Below, one piece after another: positions 17,556 through 25,759 of a stretch of 64,000 nucleotides of DNA (the first letter of the stretch is position 1; every line of letters starts with the position of its first letter). Under the pieces are notes generated by a model that did no database searches, was not told where the DNA came from, and saw only the letters and a program-made list of their open reading frames with translations. Position numbers and translations under genes: made by a program. Where the stretch lies: contig JAFGTP010000062.1 in NCBI GenBank assembly GCA_016934035.1, positions 1-64,000 of the forward strand. Reading direction: 5' to 3'. The stretch comes from Fidelibacterota bacterium. Lineage in GTDB: Bacteria > Fidelibacterota > UBA2242 > JAFGTP01.

Positions 17556-18542
17556 TCAACCTTTTAGAAATACTTTTTTTATAACTTCCTGTAATTTTTC
17601 CAGTTCACTATCTTTCAGATAATTGGATTTGGATAAATATAATTCCGGCAAATTGAATTTCTTTTTATATTCGATCTTTAGATTAGTAAGTGACTGATAT
17701 TTTTGAAGAACCACATCAAAAATTTTCTCAGGATTTTGGCAAAATTCTTCATAATAAAATAAATGGTAATTGTTTGAAAAATAATTTTTCAAATCTTCTT
17801 CGATTTGTTTTTCAATAAAGAAGATTTGTTGCACGACCTGCTCAAAAGAGTCCAGGTCCTTGAGCTCATCATATTCTTTCGGTCTGATAGACCACCAGTG
17901 GTTTCTGTCCTGATAAAGTTTATCTCGTGTTTTGATTATAGATTGAGCAACATACAGCGGGTCTCTTTTGATAAATATAAAAAATGCACCGGGAAAAATC
18001 TCTTTCAGCAATCGAATACGCTGTCCGCAATTCATATTTTTAAAAACCAGAGGTCTGTTGAATTTGTTTGTTATTGCCGTTAAAATTTGACCAATTTCCT
18101 GCTTATGTTTTTCACCAACTTCATCAAAATCAACAAAATGCCTTTCCCGTGGCAGCCAACGGTACCAGAAATCGCCGGACTCGCTGGGAGCGTTCATCCC
18201 TTGGGTATCTCCAAAAGAAGATTCAAAACAATCATGGGGCTTATTTTTAAAAAGGATTTCGGAAAGGATACTGGCTGAAAAAAGAACCTGATGCAAATTA
18301 TCCATTAAATTATTGATATAACTGACATTAAAATAATTAGTAAAATATTCATAAAAAATGGTTGATCCAACTCTGGGAGCTCCAATAATAAAAATGGGAG
18401 AATATTGGATGGTTTGTCCCTTGTATTTCCTAAGGCACAGTTTTTCCGGGGGAACAAGAGGCAATGAAATAAGCGTAAAACAAAAAAGTTTTAGTTTTTG
18501 TTTAAATTTTTTAAAAAATCGATTAAAAAAATTACAACTCAA
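17556..18542 (-). CDS. Sulfotransferase-family protein
   Basis: Probable PAPS-dependent sulfotransferase, 328 aa. The 5'-phosphosulfate loop IIGAPRVGST is at residues 52-61, directly after a beta strand. The 3'-phosphate-binding segment FIFIKRDPLYVAQSI, with Arg and a conserved Ser, lies near residues 180-195. These two are the defining motifs of the family. A hydrophobic stretch at 18-30 may anchor the protein at the membrane. The start is TTG at 18540-18542 with AAAGGGA five bases upstream; no ATG is available nearby. Its position in a sugar-polymer operon with a C5-epimerase and deacetylases suggests that it sulfates the polymer or its lipid-linked repeat. Substrate is inferred only. Confidence 0.82.
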   Translation of the reverse strand: MSCNFFNRFFKKFKQKLKLFCFTLISLPLVPPEKLCLRKYKGQTIQYSPIFIIGAPRVGSTIFYEYFTNYFNVSYINNLMDNLHQVLFSASILSEILFKNKPHDCFESSFGDTQGMNAPSESGDFWYRWLPRERHFVDFDEVGEKHKQEIGQILTAITNKFNRPLVFKNMNCGQRIRLLKEIFPGAFFIFIKRDPLYVAQSIIKTRDKLYQDRNHWWSIRPKEYDELKDLDSFEQVVQQIFFIEKQIEEDLKNYFSNNYHLFYYEEFCQNPEKIFDVVLQKYQSLTNLKIEYKKKFNLPELYLSKSNYLKDSELEKLQEVIKKVFLKG

Positions 18543-18563
18543 GTTTTCCCTTTCAATATTGGC

Positions 18564-19907
18564 CTATGGCTTGATACAATCCTTAAATTGGATAAATTTA
18601 ATATCATTCTCCTTTAATCTCCTGATTAAATCCACAAATACTTTCCCCCAGCCGGACTTGTAACCACTAAAAAATTTATTATGCCACAAAAGGTTCAGGG
18701 TTCCATTAAATTTTCCAACTTCTTCGATGAGTGGTATAACTGCATCCAGTGCTGTGTCAACAGCGCAATTCATATACTGCTCATTTTCTAAAGTGATATC
18801 CATAATCATCAGCGGAAATTCCAGAAATTTAAAAGGAATATCCAGCGTGATATTATATGGGTAATAAGGATAACAGTACCCGTTTCTAAAACCAATGAAA
18901 CGGGCAAAACCCATGGATGAATCATACTTCAACCCACTTTGCTCCAGAATTTCAAAGGTCTTGGGCAGATTGATTGCCAGATAATGAAACCTGCCGCCAT
19001 TAATTTCATGGTCAAATTCAAGAATTTCAGTTTCAAACCTCTGATTATTTAATCCGGTCCCAAAACTGCCATGAATACCGATTTCATGACCCTTGCGAAT
19101 AAGATCGTTAATAGTCATTTCTATTTTTTTTGATTTTATGTTGTAATCCGCATTTTTTATGTTGCCGGTTTTTTTATTTGACGGCAGAAAAAAATAAGTC
19201 GCACTAATGCCCATTTTTTCTTCAATTTCCATAATTTTATCAAAATTGAACCAAATATCTTTATGAAATACTTTGCGAAGGACCATTTCCAGGGATTTCA
19301 AAACCTGGAAGTTTTTTAAGTACCAAAAAGCATTATAACCCCATCCTGTCATACATTCATCAATATCATGAGTAACAAGGGTCTGCATTTTTTCATTTCG
19401 CAGGGATATCCCGGTGATGCCGGTTTTTATTATGGCTTCAGCCAAAATATCAAAATAATAATTAACAACCGGAATTTTCAGACAATCAAGTTTGTAGAGT
19501 AAGTGCGATTCTGCCGGAAAACGCCCATATTTGTCCTTGTCCTGGCTGTGCCATTCCTGCCAGGAGGACAGAAAATAAAAAGCCGAAGCAACAATATCAT
19601 AATTAATTGTAATTCCTTTATGACTTTCCGTAACGATTTCCGGGCCATTTCCAGAGTTAAAAAGCAATGGCAGTTTTTGTCCTTTCCAATTGTGCATAGT
19701 ATAATTTTTTAAAACTGGCTGTGCAGCTCGAAAAAAATCCAACACTTCTTCACCGGGTTTTACGGATAGGTATGCTCCATCACTGGCCTCCCCATAGGCA
19801 ATTGAAATATCGGATGTTAATTTGTATACCGAATTAAAATGATCTATGACATAGTGCCATTTCGAAGACAGAATAGTATATTTATCGGGTATTATCAATT
19901 TTAACAT
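18564..19907 (-). CDS. Polysaccharide deacetylase-like protein with long N-terminal domain
   Basis: Protein of 447 aa. An N-terminal domain of about 170 residues, seen in other deacetylases of exopolysaccharide loci, precedes a NodB-like (CE4) domain. Motif 1 is VTHDID (178-183), in place of the usual TFDDG, with two metal/catalytic aspartates; motif 2 is GHEIGIHGS (273-281) with the two histidines. The later segment TLNLLWHNKFFSG would be the region of the last catalytic His. It probably removes N- or O-acetyl groups from a sugar polymer or lipid-linked sugar; no signal peptide is visible, so action in the cytoplasm is likely. Its start overlaps the wecB stop by seven bases, indicating coupled translation. 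Confidence 0.75.
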   Translation of the reverse strand: MLKLIIPDKYTILSSKWHYVIDHFNSVYKLTSDISIAYGEASDGAYLSVKPGEEVLDFFRAAQPVLKNYTMHNWKGQKLPLLFNSGNGPEIVTESHKGITINYDIVASAFYFLSSWQEWHSQDKDKYGRFPAESHLLYKLDCLKIPVVNYYFDILAEAIIKTGITGISLRNEKMQTLVTHDIDECMTGWGYNAFWYLKNFQVLKSLEMVLRKVFHKDIWFNFDKIMEIEEKMGISATYFFLPSNKKTGNIKNADYNIKSKKIEMTINDLIRKGHEIGIHGSFGTGLNNQRFETEILEFDHEINGGRFHYLAINLPKTFEILEQSGLKYDSSMGFARFIGFRNGYCYPYYPYNITLDIPFKFLEFPLMIMDITLENEQYMNCAVDTALDAVIPLIEEVGKFNGTLNLLWHNKFFSGYKSGWGKVFVDLIRRLKENDIKFIQFKDCIKP

Positions 19908-20950
19908 TTGAAACTTTCTTTCAACAGATAGTCAATAATCTGTTCCGCAGCATGGCCATTACCGAATTTTTCAATTATATTATACTCTCCGCATTTAACT
20001 TTTTCTGCATTACAGATTTTTTCTTTATCCGCTCCAACCAGCATGTTCCAGTTGTTTTCCAATGTTTCCGGCCATTCGGTTTCATCTCTGAGGGTGATAC
20101 ACTTTTTATTGAGAAAAAAACTTTCTTTTTGCAAACCGCCGGAATCAGTTAGAACTAAATCACTGTAAAATAACAGATTCAGCATATCCAGGTATCCGAC
20201 CGGTTCTATGATCTGGACATTATTCGGAATTTTCAATTGATTCAGAGCCCGTCGCAATCTCGGATGGGCCGGCAATATTATTTTCTTTTGGAATGAATGG
20301 AAGGCTTCAAGAATAGACAACAAATGATTGGCATTATCGGTATTAGCCGGTCTGTGAATCGTAGTCAGGTAATAATCATGATAAAATGGCCTCCTTTGTC
20401 TTATACTCTTACTGAAAAATTTGACAGAATCGTACATCACATCCCCACTGAATACACTGTGCTCGGAGAGGCCTTCCTTTGCCAAAAAGTCCATGGCTGT
20501 GCGGGTTGGCGCAAATAAAAAATCAGCAATATGATCAGTAACAATTCGATTGATTTCCTCAGGCATATCTCTATTGAAACTACGCAACCCGGCTTCTACG
20601 TGAGCGACTGGGATATTCAGCTTGACAGCCGTCAACGTACCGGCCAGGGTTGAATTGGTGTCGCCATAAACAATCACCAAATTGGGTTTTTCATGGACCA
20701 AGACCGGTTCCAGGGCCTGCAATATTTTTCCTGTTTGTAATCCGTGATGGCCACCTCCTGCTGCCAGATTGTAATGGGGCTGCGGAATCTTTAACTGCTC
20801 AAAAAAAACTTTCGACATATTATCATCATAGTGCTGACCGGTATGGATCATAATTTCATCAATGTCCTTTCTGTTTTTTATCACTCGGGACAGAGTCGCC
20901 ACTTTGATAAATTGAGGTCTGGCACCAACGATACTACAGATTTTCATCAT
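19901..20950 (-). CDS. wecB: UDP-N-acetylglucosamine 2-epimerase (non-hydrolysing)
   Basis: Converts UDP-GlcNAc to UDP-ManNAc in the cytoplasm, providing ManNAc or, after oxidation, ManNAcA for surface polymers. The 349-aa protein has the family signatures: GARPQFIK near the start (8-15), HTGQHYDDNM (36-45), VEAGLRS, MPEEINRIVTDHIAD, TIHRPANTDN and the UDP-binding TDSGGLQKE. Length is a little short of the usual 360-380 but complete. Two ATGs in tandem begin it, overlapping the last 17 bases of the regulator gene. No UDP-ManNAc dehydrogenase (WecC) is in the window, so the product may be used directly or oxidised by an enzyme encoded elsewhere. Confidence 0.93.
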   Translation of the reverse strand: MMKICSIVGARPQFIKVATLSRVIKNRKDIDEIMIHTGQHYDDNMSKVFFEQLKIPQPHYNLAAGGGHHGLQTGKILQALEPVLVHEKPNLVIVYGDTNSTLAGTLTAVKLNIPVAHVEAGLRSFNRDMPEEINRIVTDHIADFLFAPTRTAMDFLAKEGLSEHSVFSGDVMYDSVKFFSKSIRQRRPFYHDYYLTTIHRPANTDNANHLLSILEAFHSFQKKIILPAHPRLRRALNQLKIPNNVQIIEPVGYLDMLNLLFYSDLVLTDSGGLQKESFFLNKKCITLRDETEWPETLENNWNMLVGADKEKICNAEKVKCGEYNIIEKFGNGHAAEQIIDYLLKESFKC

Positions 20951-21482
20951 TTTTTTCCAGAAGAACCAGTTTTGGTTCTATGTTAAAATTTGCTGAGAGC
21001 CTGTCAAATTCCGAAAGAGACAGCATTAGAACATTAATTTTTCTTGAGATTAATCCTTCAGTTTTCGATCTGACCCGTTCTAGTTCTGCTGCATTAATGT
21101 CCTTGCCCACTACAACCAGATCAATCAGCCCGCTATCTTTACCGACAGCATAATCCCCTCGTATAAATGCAAAATGGATCTCACCCAGTTTGTCGATAAT
21201 ATTGGAAAGCACCTGGTCAATTCCGGTGGATTTCAATACTATTTGACGAATATCGAAAAACAACGGGTGTGCGTCATTTGCCTGATACACCTTATTTCTC
21301 CCCACCTTTTGGGATTTTAAAATCTTTGCTTCCTCGAGTTTATTGAGTTCAAGGCGAATGGAATTGGTCGATTCGTTAAATTCTTTTGCCAGTTGTCGAA
21401 GATACCCATGATTATTGGTATTCAGAAAGAATTTCATCAATAGTTTGATTTTGGTTTTAGATGTAATTAGTGATTCTAACAT
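20934..21482 (-). CDS. Winged-helix regulator fused to a nucleotidyltransferase-like domain
   Basis: Protein of 182 aa in two parts. Residues 1-75 form a winged-helix DNA-binding domain (ArsR/MarR-like layout: LRQLAKEFNESTNSIRLELNKL, then a wing with LKSQKVGRNKVYQ). Residues 90-165 resemble a minimal nucleotidyltransferase fold: IRGDYAVGKDSG followed by LIDLVVVG and, later, KINVLMLSLSEF. In active enzymes the second block reads D-x-D; here only one Asp remains (LIDL), so it is probably a ligand-sensing or structural domain. Proteins of this kind head surface-polysaccharide operons in several FCB genomes. It begins the operon leading to wecB and sits just behind a perfect inverted repeat (21489-21519), a likely autoregulatory operator. 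Confidence 0.78.
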   Translation of the reverse strand: MLESLITSKTKIKLLMKFFLNTNNHGYLRQLAKEFNESTNSIRLELNKLEEAKILKSQKVGRNKVYQANDAHPLFFDIRQIVLKSTGIDQVLSNIIDKLGEIHFAFIRGDYAVGKDSGLIDLVVVGKDINAAELERVRSKTEGLISRKINVLMLSLSEFDRLSANFNIEPKLVLLEKNDENL

Positions 21483-21488
21483 AAAAAC

Positions 21489-21519
21489 ATATTTCGAGTT
21501 AATTTATTACTCGAAATAT
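21489..21519. promoter_or_regulatory. Perfect 11-bp inverted repeat, candidate operator of the glycan operon
   Basis: Arms ATATTTCGAGT (21489-21499) and ACTCGAAATAT (21509-21519) are exact reverse complements with a 9-base AT-rich spacer. The nearer arm ends six bases before the ATG of the winged-helix regulator, covering the place of its ribosome-binding site and probably its promoter. A bound regulator would block initiation here. It is not followed by a T-run on either strand, so a terminator is less likely. The link to the regulator is inference. Confidence 0.65.
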
Positions 21520-21553
21520 ATTAAAAATTAAATTTCAATTTTACAATGGAAAT

Positions 21554-22552
21554 TTATAACCGGCCGATATTTTTCAGGGATTTGTATTTGAGCCTGTACA
21601 TCCTCAGGGCATTGAAAATAGTGTCCTGGGAAGCAAATTTTTTGGCATAATCCTGAAAAACCGCGATGCCGGTCATCCTGTACATGAATTCCATCTGTCT
21701 GACGTGGAGACGCTGGTACAAAATCGTGGCCGGGTCAATTTTGGGATACCAATCTGCTTGACAATTATTATACTTGCTCCAGAATCCAATATCATATTCC
21801 GGCAAGACTTTGGCCAGAGTCTCAATTCCATCCCTGATCAGTTGATCAGCCTGGTTGTTTTCAGGAAAAACCCGCTGGTAATCAAAAAGACCGCATAATG
21901 AAAAAACCATTCCATTGAGCACCATTGTCGGCACTTTGGCTGTATATTCCTCATAAAAGGGCCCCCAGGGTGTAAAAGAGGTCACGCCACCTTCCTGAGC
22001 GGAAATGAAAAAAGGTTTCAAAGCTTTATGCGCAAGTTCTGCATACTTTTCATTTTGGGTCAACTGGTAGCCACGCAGGAGAATATTCAGGGCGCGAGCC
22101 TGGGCAAAAGCCGAAGCCCAGGGTCCCGGATTTTGATATTGAGGCAAGGATACATCCGTCAGCCATCTTGCACCAAATTTTTCAGATACCTCAGCATGTT
22201 CAACAAACCAGTCCACAAACTTTAAAAATCGCTCTTTATCTTTCACGGATTGGGTTTTGAGAAAGGTGTGAAAGATGGATATTCCCATCTGCCCGATAGA
22301 AATAGGAAAATAGACATATTCTTTGTCTATAACATCAATGTAAGTCTTGTTTATGGGAATTCCATTTTCGTCAAATTTATTGATCAGCGCCTGGTCTTTG
22401 CCTGTCGATATTCTGGTCTCGTCAAAAAGAAAATAATAATAACCCAGGTATGGGGATTCAAAGTCATCCGCCAGTTGATAACTTTCAGCAGGTCGGCGCA
22501 GGTCCATCCAGAGTTTGTTGAGCATAAATAACTTTTTATTGAGCTTTTTCAT
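21554..22552 (-). CDS. D-glucuronyl C5-epimerase-like protein
   Basis: Protein of 332 aa resembling the C-terminal catalytic (alpha/alpha barrel) domain of D-glucuronyl C5-epimerases, the enzymes that turn GlcA into IdoA in heparan-type chains. Supporting blocks in family order: PISIGQMGISIFHTFLKT (a Tyr or Met is common here), RWLTDVSLPQY, NPGPWASAFAQARALNILLR (the W-x-S-x-x-A-Q-G/A-x-A motif), then PTMVLNGMVFSLCGLFDY. No signal peptide, so action on a lipid-linked or nascent chain in the cytoplasm is likely. Its ATG overlaps the asnB stop (TGATG), so the two proteins are made together. The polymer substrate, a hexuronic acid chain, is inferred from the family. Confidence 0.82.
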   Translation of the reverse strand: MKKLNKKLFMLNKLWMDLRRPAESYQLADDFESPYLGYYYFLFDETRISTGKDQALINKFDENGIPINKTYIDVIDKEYVYFPISIGQMGISIFHTFLKTQSVKDKERFLKFVDWFVEHAEVSEKFGARWLTDVSLPQYQNPGPWASAFAQARALNILLRGYQLTQNEKYAELAHKALKPFFISAQEGGVTSFTPWGPFYEEYTAKVPTMVLNGMVFSLCGLFDYQRVFPENNQADQLIRDGIETLAKVLPEYDIGFWSKYNNCQADWYPKIDPATILYQRLHVRQMEFMYRMTGIAVFQDYAKKFASQDTIFNALRMYRLKYKSLKNIGRL

Positions 22553-24495
22553 CAGGTTTCGATATAATCCTCTAAATTAAATTTCCGCTCGATAAATTTA
22601 TTGCTCTTTATGAACATTTCTTCCCAGATGGCTATTCCCAGAACAATCCATAAAAAATTATAATGCCAGCGTAGCTTTGGCGAGGCCGGATAATGAATAA
22701 TCCGCGCAATATAATCATGATTGAAAATCCCCTGCCTGTCGACAAATTCTTTAGTCAGCACTCGCTTGGCGATTGCGCCGAGGTCTTTTTTAAATTGCAA
22801 ATATGGATTGACGGTAAACCCCCATTTTTTCTTGGTTACAATCTTCGGAGGCAACAGGTCTTTCATGGCTTTACGAAAGAGATATTTGGTCTGATTGTTT
22901 TTTATTTTCAAATCTACGGGAATGGAAAAGCCAAAGTTTACCAGATCAATATCCAGAAAAGGGACTCTTTCCTCAATGGAATTTGCCATGGACATTCTAT
23001 CTTCCACCAGAAGATAATCATTGACCATTTTGGATTGGAATTCTGTCAAGAGTACCCTGTCCAGCATATTAAAATTTTTACTTTGCTCAAAAAAGGGCAC
23101 AAATTCATTTCTGATTTTGCTGACTTCATTCAACATTTTTTTATAAAACAGAGGATGATAGATATCCCTGTAAAAGCCATTGTCAAAATCCCAGACATTT
23201 CTTAGAATCAGATAAAATTTTTCAATCTGGCCAATAGCCAACAGCATTTGCAGACCTCTGCGATACTCATCGAAACGAAGTGTTTTTGTGGAGTTTTGTA
23301 ATTTAAACAAAAAGCCGGCCTTGAAATCCAATAATTTTTTCATCCATCCGGGAACACTGTCATTGATGCGGTTGAAGGGATAGATAAATTTGTGAATATC
23401 ATAACCGGCAAATAATTCATCACCACCCAAACCGCCAAGCACAACCCGAATGTCTTTGCTGACAAATTTGGACATATTGAAACCCTGAAGGAGATTTATT
23501 TTCGGCTCTTCCGCATGCCATAGTACCTGGGGAAACTGTTGCATCGGGTTCATCGATAAACTCAGTGTATGATGATTGGTATTAAAATATTTAGATATTC
23601 GGTCTGCATCAGGAAATTCATCGGTGGGTTCATTAAATCCCAGTGTAAAAGTATTGATTTCCGGTACCCCCAGTTCAGACATTTTCTGAACAATAGTAGA
23701 AGAATCCATGCCACCGGATAAATATACACCCAGGGGAACGTCGCTCATCAACTGCCGTTGGACAGCGGTTTTCAGATGAAAATGAAGTTTTTCAATCGCT
23801 TCATCTTCTTTCATTTCCGGGTTTATTTCCGGTTTGAGGGACCAATACCTTTTTATTGAAATTTGATTATTTTCTAAAACAAGGTAGTGAGCCGGCGGCA
23901 ACCTTTTTATATCAGCAAAGAGGGTCTCGTCTCCCTGAGTGTACCTCAGGTTGATCTGTGAATGTAATGCTTTGTAGTTTATTTGTCTATCCACTCCAGG
24001 ATGCAGCAGAATCGATTTTTGTTCAGAGCCAAAGACCAGGATTCCATTTTGAAAATAATAATGCATGGGCTTTACACCAAAAGGGTCTCTGGCCAGAAAC
24101 AACTTTTCCTTTCGAATATCCAGGAGCGCAAAGGCAAAGATACCATTTAAGCGAGAAAAAAAAGAGGTGTTCCACTCTTCATAAGCATGGACCAGAATTT
24201 CCGTATCAGACTTCGTTCTGAACTGATGACCCTTTTGCTGCAGTTCCCGTTTGATGACTTCAAAATTATATATCTCGCCATTAAAAACCACACAAAGAGA
24301 TTTGTCTTCGTTAAAGATCGGCTGGTCGCCAGTCTCAAGATCAACAATGGATAAGCGACGATGTCCCAGACAAAAACTATGATTCTGGTATACCGATGCC
24401 AAATCAGGACCGCGATGGGCGATGATATCCAGCATGTTTTTCATCAACGCTTCATTGTTAACATCTTTTTCGTATATTCCGCATACACCGCACAT
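22552..24495 (-). CDS. asnB: Asparagine synthase-type glutamine amidotransferase
   Basis: Class II glutamine amidotransferase of 647 aa. Cys2 is the glutaminase nucleophile (MCGVCGIY), with RLSIVD and NGEIYN in the N-terminal Ntn domain; the synthetase domain carries the ATP pyrophosphatase loop YLSGGMDSS (258-266). In the cell AsnB makes asparagine from aspartate. Copies in O-antigen and capsule loci (for example the WbpS/WbtH type) instead amidate the carboxyl group of hexuronic acids. Its position between a glycosyltransferase and a translationally coupled uronate C5-epimerase favours the second role, but the sequence alone does not separate them. It follows the glycosyltransferase gene by two bases. 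ATG start. Confidence 0.92.
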   Translation of the reverse strand: MCGVCGIYEKDVNNEALMKNMLDIIAHRGPDLASVYQNHSFCLGHRRLSIVDLETGDQPIFNEDKSLCVVFNGEIYNFEVIKRELQQKGHQFRTKSDTEILVHAYEEWNTSFFSRLNGIFAFALLDIRKEKLFLARDPFGVKPMHYYFQNGILVFGSEQKSILLHPGVDRQINYKALHSQINLRYTQGDETLFADIKRLPPAHYLVLENNQISIKRYWSLKPEINPEMKEDEAIEKLHFHLKTAVQRQLMSDVPLGVYLSGGMDSSTIVQKMSELGVPEINTFTLGFNEPTDEFPDADRISKYFNTNHHTLSLSMNPMQQFPQVLWHAEEPKINLLQGFNMSKFVSKDIRVVLGGLGGDELFAGYDIHKFIYPFNRINDSVPGWMKKLLDFKAGFLFKLQNSTKTLRFDEYRRGLQMLLAIGQIEKFYLILRNVWDFDNGFYRDIYHPLFYKKMLNEVSKIRNEFVPFFEQSKNFNMLDRVLLTEFQSKMVNDYLLVEDRMSMANSIEERVPFLDIDLVNFGFSIPVDLKIKNNQTKYLFRKAMKDLLPPKIVTKKKWGFTVNPYLQFKKDLGAIAKRVLTKEFVDRQGIFNHDYIARIIHYPASPKLRWHYNFLWIVLGIAIWEEMFIKSNKFIERKFNLEDYIET

Positions 24496-24497
24496 GA

Positions 24498-25754
24498 TTA
24501 ACCTATATATTGTTCAAAAATTCCGACCAGTTTTTGCGTCAAATTTTTTCGATGAAATTGATTGATATAATCGAAGTTGGGCTTCGGTATTTGTCCTATT
24601 TGCCAATTTTTTATCTCGTTTTCAAGAAACTGCTGCACATCTTCCTGATAGTTAAAGGTTTCACCTATATTGGCATGTGTAATGATTTCCCTGATTTCTT
24701 TATTGTCATCGTTACTGATACATAAAATTCGGTTTCCCGAACCCAATAATTGAAAGAGTTTTCCAGTCAGAATTCCCTCACCATTTTTGGATGGTATCGT
24801 CAAAAGAAGAAGGTCCGCGTTTTTTATTTCTGCCTTTACCTGATTCAAAGGAATATATCCATGAAGCCGAATATTTGTACAATGATGGCGCACCATGGAT
24901 TTTTCCAGTTCTCCGTCAAAATTTCCAAAAAAGTCTATGTCTATATTTTCTAGTTTTGATATTGTTCGAATAAAATTTTCCGGCACCTGAAGTTTTGACA
25001 TTGATCCCAGATATTTTATTCGAAAGGTAACGGATGGTTCTTTTTTTTCATGAAAATCATCAAAACCATTATGAATCCAACAGGCATTTTGCGTTTTACT
25101 TTGATATTTTTCAGCCAGAAACTTTGAGACAGTGATAAAAGCATTCGTTCTGGTTAATACTTTCAACTCCAGGGAGCGGCTGATTCTCTGAGCCAGGTTT
25201 GTTTGATAATTGTCTGACATTATAAAAAAATCACTCCAGGGGTCACGAAAATCAGCCACCCATGGCAATCCTGTTTTTTGAGCAATTTTTTGGGCGATTA
25301 ATTGTAGTGAATGCGGGGGTGACGATGAAAAAATCAAATCGATTCCTTCATTTTTTACAATCTCCCGGCCCTTTTTTACAGCAAAGGGATACCAGCCAAT
25401 CCGGGCATCAGGAATAAAAAAATTAGCCCGAATAAATTTTGTTATTTTGCTAAACAAACTTTTTTTTGAATCAGCCATCACGAAAGTGTTAATTTTTTTT
25501 TCAGTTTTTTTACCTTTCTGGAAAAACTTATAAACAGCAAAGGGTTCGATCGATTTGGTCTTGAAGACTTTGCATTCGGCTGGTATATCTCTTTCCAGTG
25601 TCTCGTCAATGGCCGGATATTCACCATCTTTGACAGTCAGCACAATGGGTTGCCAACCAAATTGCGGTAAATATTTAGCAAACTTTAAAACCCTCTGAAC
25701 GCCGGGCCCACCGGATGGCGGCCAGTAGTATGTTATTATCAAAACTTTTTTCAT
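24498..25754 (-). CDS. GT-B fold glycosyltransferase (GT4-like)
   Basis: Glycosyltransferase of 418 aa with the two-Rossmann-domain layout of GT4-type enzymes. The N-terminal YYWPPSGGPGVQRVLKFAKY (about residues 9-28) and WQPIVLT define a subgroup common in exopolysaccharide loci; VADFRDPWSD follows in the acceptor domain. The C-terminal domain has LGSMSKLQVPENFIRTI and TGKLFQLLGSGNRIL, where the nucleotide-sugar would bind; the usual E-x-7-E motif is weak (GEGILTGKLFQLL). No membrane helix. It sits two bases ahead of asnB and five after the GT2 gene in the same transcript. Donor and acceptor cannot be told. Confidence 0.85.
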   Translation of the reverse strand: MKKVLIITYYWPPSGGPGVQRVLKFAKYLPQFGWQPIVLTVKDGEYPAIDETLERDIPAECKVFKTKSIEPFAVYKFFQKGKKTEKKINTFVMADSKKSLFSKITKFIRANFFIPDARIGWYPFAVKKGREIVKNEGIDLIFSSSPPHSLQLIAQKIAQKTGLPWVADFRDPWSDFFIMSDNYQTNLAQRISRSLELKVLTRTNAFITVSKFLAEKYQSKTQNACWIHNGFDDFHEKKEPSVTFRIKYLGSMSKLQVPENFIRTISKLENIDIDFFGNFDGELEKSMVRHHCTNIRLHGYIPLNQVKAEIKNADLLLLTIPSKNGEGILTGKLFQLLGSGNRILCISNDDNKEIREIITHANIGETFNYQEDVQQFLENEIKNWQIGQIPKPNFDYINQFHRKNLTQKLVGIFEQYIG

Positions 25755-25759
25755 GAGGA

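Noticed and set aside
22693-23205. Open frame of 170 codons on the plus strand
   Set aside because: Antisense to asnB, which is complete and conserved; no independent support.
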